Shown here one piece after another: positions 38,160 through 39,946 of a stretch of DNA of 39,946 nucleotides; positions within the stretch are counted from its first letter, which is position 1; every line of letters begins with the position of its first letter. The notes under the pieces were generated by a model. It saw only the letters and a list, made by a program, of their open reading frames with translations. It ran no database searches and was not told the DNA's origin. The position numbers and the translations under genes are program-made. This DNA comes from a virus, in IMG/VR virus record IMGVR_UViG_3300017752_000041, positions 1 through 39,946 of that record; one strand, written 5' to 3'.

Positions 38160-38353
38160 TGAGCAAGGGAAGCAGACCACGCCCATTGAGCGTGAGCAAA
38201 GAAAAGTTTGACGACAACTTCGACCGCATCTTCGGCAAGAAGGCCAACGTCGACACCCTCACGATTCGTGTGTCAGGGACCACGGCTCACGGGTCAACCC
38301 TGTCGCCAGAAAGCACCGTGCTAGAGCTCAGCCCGAAGGAGCAGGATGAATGA
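38159..38353 (+). CDS. 64-residue early protein
   Basis: TAATG overlap with the gene before, ATGA-type overlap with the next. Start M-S-K-G-S-R-P-R-P and N-F-D-R-I-F-G-K-K; I recall similar starts in other phages' small proteins without a known function. Confidence 0.55.
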   Translation: MSKGSRPRPLSVSKEKFDDNFDRIFGKKANVDTLTIRVSGTTAHGSTLSPESTVLELSPKEQDE

Positions 38354-38607
38354 CCACGACCCGAATGGATGTTCTTACTTTATCTGAACGCGCTCTCTTA
38401 CGTGCAGAATTAGAACGTCAGGTACAGGAATACAAGGACAGCGGCGGAGTGATAACCGTTTGTCCGCCACGCGCATTTAGCGAGGTTGACCCTAACGCTC
38501 CCAAGAGAAAGTTTGATCGCCTCATGCGACCAGACTCGTTAACCGATCCAACCAACCGAGACATCGGGGCGCATCGCCCTGCTCACAAGAAAGGAGAAGA
38601 CGCATGA
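38350..38607 (+). CDS. 85-residue early protein
   Basis: Overlaps both neighbours (ATGA). Helix L-S-E-R-A-L-L-R-A-E-L-E-R-Q-V-Q-E-Y-K, then G-G-V-I-T-V-C-P-P-R-A and a basic end. DNA-binding is possible but not shown. An internal ATG at 38365 is an alternative start. Confidence 0.55.
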   Translation: MTTTRMDVLTLSERALLRAELERQVQEYKDSGGVITVCPPRAFSEVDPNAPKRKFDRLMRPDSLTDPTNRDIGAHRPAHKKGEDA

Positions 38608-38798
38608 GCCACAGGCAGCAATACGAACAGCAGGTGTTTATGATCGCTCAGGCGCTTGTAGAATTAGGCAAGCACACGAACAAGTATGAGTTGGCTCGTG
38701 ATGCTGTTGAAATAGCTAAGCTCGTCAAAGACGAGATAGAAAAATCTATTCCAGACCCATGGGTGTTAGGTGGAGATAAACCTGAAGGTTGGGAATAA
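38604..38798 (+). CDS. 64-residue helical protein, paralogue of 39354-39512
   Basis: Starts with ATGA overlap. E-L-A-R-D-A-V-E-I-A-K-L-V-K-D-E-I-E resembles Q-L-A-R-E-A-V-V-V-A-E-Q-L-I-D-E-I in the protein at 39354-39512, so an old duplication is likely. Both are mostly one helix. Function unknown. Confidence 0.55.
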   Translation: MSHRQQYEQQVFMIAQALVELGKHTNKYELARDAVEIAKLVKDEIEKSIPDPWVLGGDKPEGWE

Positions 38799-38801
38799 AT
38801 C

Positions 38802-39209
38802 ATGTATGACTACCAATGCAAAATTGTCCGTGTTGTCGATGGAGATACTGTCGATGTTGATATTGACCTTGGGTTTGATACTTGGCGTTGCGGTGAGCGC
38901 ATTCGTTTGTACGGTGTTGATACTCCAGAGTGCCGCACACTCGATGCTGAAGAAAAAGCTGCCGGGTTCTTGGCGAAGGAATTTGTCGAGGACGCACTGC
39001 ACGTCGGAGGAACCTATCGCCTCCAGACAAAAGAGAAAGGAAAGTTCGGACGGTACCTCGGAACAATCTACCTGACCGACGACACCTCGATAAACGCTGC
39101 GCTAGTCACCGAGCATTTGGCAGTGCCTTACACTGGGCAAAACAAAAATGAAATCCAAGCGCAGCATCAAGCTAACTTTCAGATACTCAAGGACAAGTGG
39201 CTCATATGA
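38802..39209 (+). CDS. SNase-like thermonuclease
   Basis: 135 aa. I-V-R-V-V-D-G-D-T-V-D-V-D, R35-L-Y-G-V-D40-T-P-E43 and F-G-R84-Y-L-G hold the catalytic Arg, Asp, Glu and Arg of staphylococcal nuclease-fold enzymes at nearly the same spacing. No signal peptide, so cytoplasmic. May degrade host DNA for nucleotide recycling. Stop overlaps the next start (ATGA). Confidence 0.85.
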   Translation: MYDYQCKIVRVVDGDTVDVDIDLGFDTWRCGERIRLYGVDTPECRTLDAEEKAAGFLAKEFVEDALHVGGTYRLQTKEKGKFGRYLGTIYLTDDTSINAALVTEHLAVPYTGQNKNEIQAQHQANFQILKDKWLI

Positions 39210-39451
39210 AAGCGTGGCCGTGGGAAGTAGTACAGGAGGCCTTCCGACTTCGTGATGAAGGCGTTCCTAAAAAATTAATCAGCCGCAAGCTCGGGCCGTC
39301 AACACACACATTGAACGACTGGTTTAATAGACCGGGTTATCTGGAGAAAATAAATGGACGACGAAAAAGCAATCCTAGCGTTGATCTCAACGGTAATGAT
39401 GCACGCGCTGCTCGGCAGATCGAAGCGCTCTACCGATCAACTGGCACGTGA
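39206..39451 (+). CDS. Small helix-turn-helix-like protein
   Basis: 81 aa from ATG 39206; an upstream in-frame GTG at 39197 is possible. W-E-V-V-Q-E-A-F-R-L-R-D-E-G-V-P-K-K-L-I-S-R-K-L-G resembles the HTH of resolvase/sigma-like proteins, with S-T-H-T-L-N-D-W-F as recognition helix. The 3' part overlaps 98 nt of the next gene in another frame. A DNA-binding regulator is suggested, not proven. Confidence 0.55.
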   Translation: MKAWPWEVVQEAFRLRDEGVPKKLISRKLGPSTHTLNDWFNRPGYLEKINGRRKSNPSVDLNGNDARAARQIEALYRSTGT

Positions 39452-39512
39452 AGCGGTGGTAGTTGCTGAGCAGCTCATCGACGAAATCAATCTCACCATG
39501 GAGCACCGCTGA
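39354..39512 (+). CDS. 52-residue helical protein overlapping the HTH gene
   Basis: GGAG lies 8 nt before the ATG and its stop TGA overlaps the start of the hydrolase gene (TGATG). It shares a helix motif with the protein at 38604-38798. That both signals and a paralogue exist supports coding despite the long overlap with the gene above. Confidence 0.55.
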   Translation: MDDEKAILALISTVMMHALLGRSKRSTDQLAREAVVVAEQLIDEINLTMEHR

Positions 39513-39946
39513 TGTTTACCTCAGCCCTAGCCTGCCTAGCACTGACCATTTACCACGAAGCCCGCAACCAAGACCTGCAGGGGCAGGTCGCCGTCGCACA
39601 GGTCGTCCTCGAGAGAGTCTACGACTCACGCTTCCCTGATACCGTGTGCGGCGTCGTCACCGACGGCGGAGAGGTCCGCAACCGCTGCGCGTTCTCGTTC
39701 TACTGCGACGGCCAGTCCGATAAACCTCAAGACGAGCGCGCCTACACCGTAGCGCGGTGGATCGCCTCAGGCGTCCTCAGCGGCGTTGTGAAGGACGTTA
39801 CGGGTTACGCCACGCATTATCATGCCTACTACGTTCGCCCTGACTGGGCCCTTACAATGCGTCCTACGGCCGTCATAGGCGATCACCTGTTCTATCGAGA
39901 GGGTGCAGGCGCCGAGGACCACGGACCTTATGTCGGACGGCAGTAG
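39512..39946 (+). CDS. SleB-type cell wall hydrolase
   Basis: 144 aa. I-Y-H-E16-A-R carries the catalytic Glu of SleB/Hydrolase_2, and A-T-H-Y-H-A-Y-Y-V is the second signature. Likely cuts glycan strands of peptidoglycan, helping lysis or entry. It is at the other end of the window from the M15 endopeptidase, in the early-type block, and its stop is the last base of the window. An N-terminal hydrophobic stretch (A-L-A-C-L-A-L-T-I) may be a short signal-like segment. Confidence 0.85.
   Translation: MFTSALACLALTIYHEARNQDLQGQVAVAQVVLERVYDSRFPDTVCGVVTDGGEVRNRCAFSFYCDGQSDKPQDERAYTVARWIASGVLSGVVKDVTGYATHYHAYYVRPDWALTMRPTAVIGDHLFYREGAGAEDHGPYVGRQ

Noticed and set aside
1-39946. tRNA genes, CRISPR arrays, integrase or lysogeny genes, RNA polymerase, portal and terminase
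   Set aside because: Looked for by eye on both strands; no cloverleaf, spaced repeat array or family motifs were found. Portal and terminase are expected outside the window.

Overview
The window is about 40 kb of a lytic-looking tailed dsDNA phage that infects a Gram-negative, probably marine, bacterium. Evidence seen: almost every base is coding, genes overlap by TAATG/ATGA junctions, there is a major capsid protein, head-tail adaptors, a nozzle-like tail protein, a lysis cassette with a lipoprotein, and a full replication set. Small lysine/glycine-rich proteins after the capsid gene and the P-S-D-G-E-F-V type internal virion protein are of a kind familiar from marine phages (established knowledge, not checked here). 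No tape-measure gene and three large Ala/Gln/Gly-rich proteins after the nozzle suggest podovirus morphology (inference). No portal, terminase, integrase, RNA polymerase, tRNA or CRISPR array is visible; portal and terminase probably lie just outside, because the window opens inside the gene before the capsid gene and closes exactly on a stop codon.

Layout. 1-7953 (+): capsid, an HNH endonuclease boxed between two strong terminators, a run of tiny basic proteins, two adaptors with small zinc-ribbon proteins between structural genes, repeat-rich virion proteins and a fibre. 7981-14151 (+): an accessory tail block with four consecutive 2-oxoglutarate/Fe(II) oxygenase-like genes, a glycine-rich collagen/polyglycine-type adhesin candidate, a tail-assembly chaperone and two tandem sulfotransferase-like genes. 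14185-15391 (+): holin candidate, DUF1353-like protein, lipoprotein and M15 endopeptidase (lysis). 15391-25084 (+): nozzle and three large internal/ejection protein candidates, ended by a bidirectional terminator. 25125-27553 (-): small protein, PD-(D/E)XK nuclease and SNF2-type helicase. 27652-34246 (+): small proteins, putative ssDNA-binding protein, archaeo-eukaryotic-type primase, UvrD-like helicase and family A DNA polymerase. 34302-39946 (+): about twenty small early-type genes, an SNase-like nuclease and a SleB-like cell wall hydrolase.

Control. The two replication arms diverge from 27554-27651, where promoters on opposite strands share overlapping -10 boxes and are flanked by two palindromes. 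A 17-nt element, GTAGNAAAAAGTAGTTG, occurs three times before small-gene groups, each time about 50 nt before the same ATACAGGAGA leader; a diverged copy lies on the minus strand at 25389-25405. The most interesting region is the four-oxygenase plus collagen-like-adhesin plus sulfotransferase block, which I read, as a hypothesis, as a phage-encoded system for post-translational modification of its own tail adhesin or of host surface molecules.
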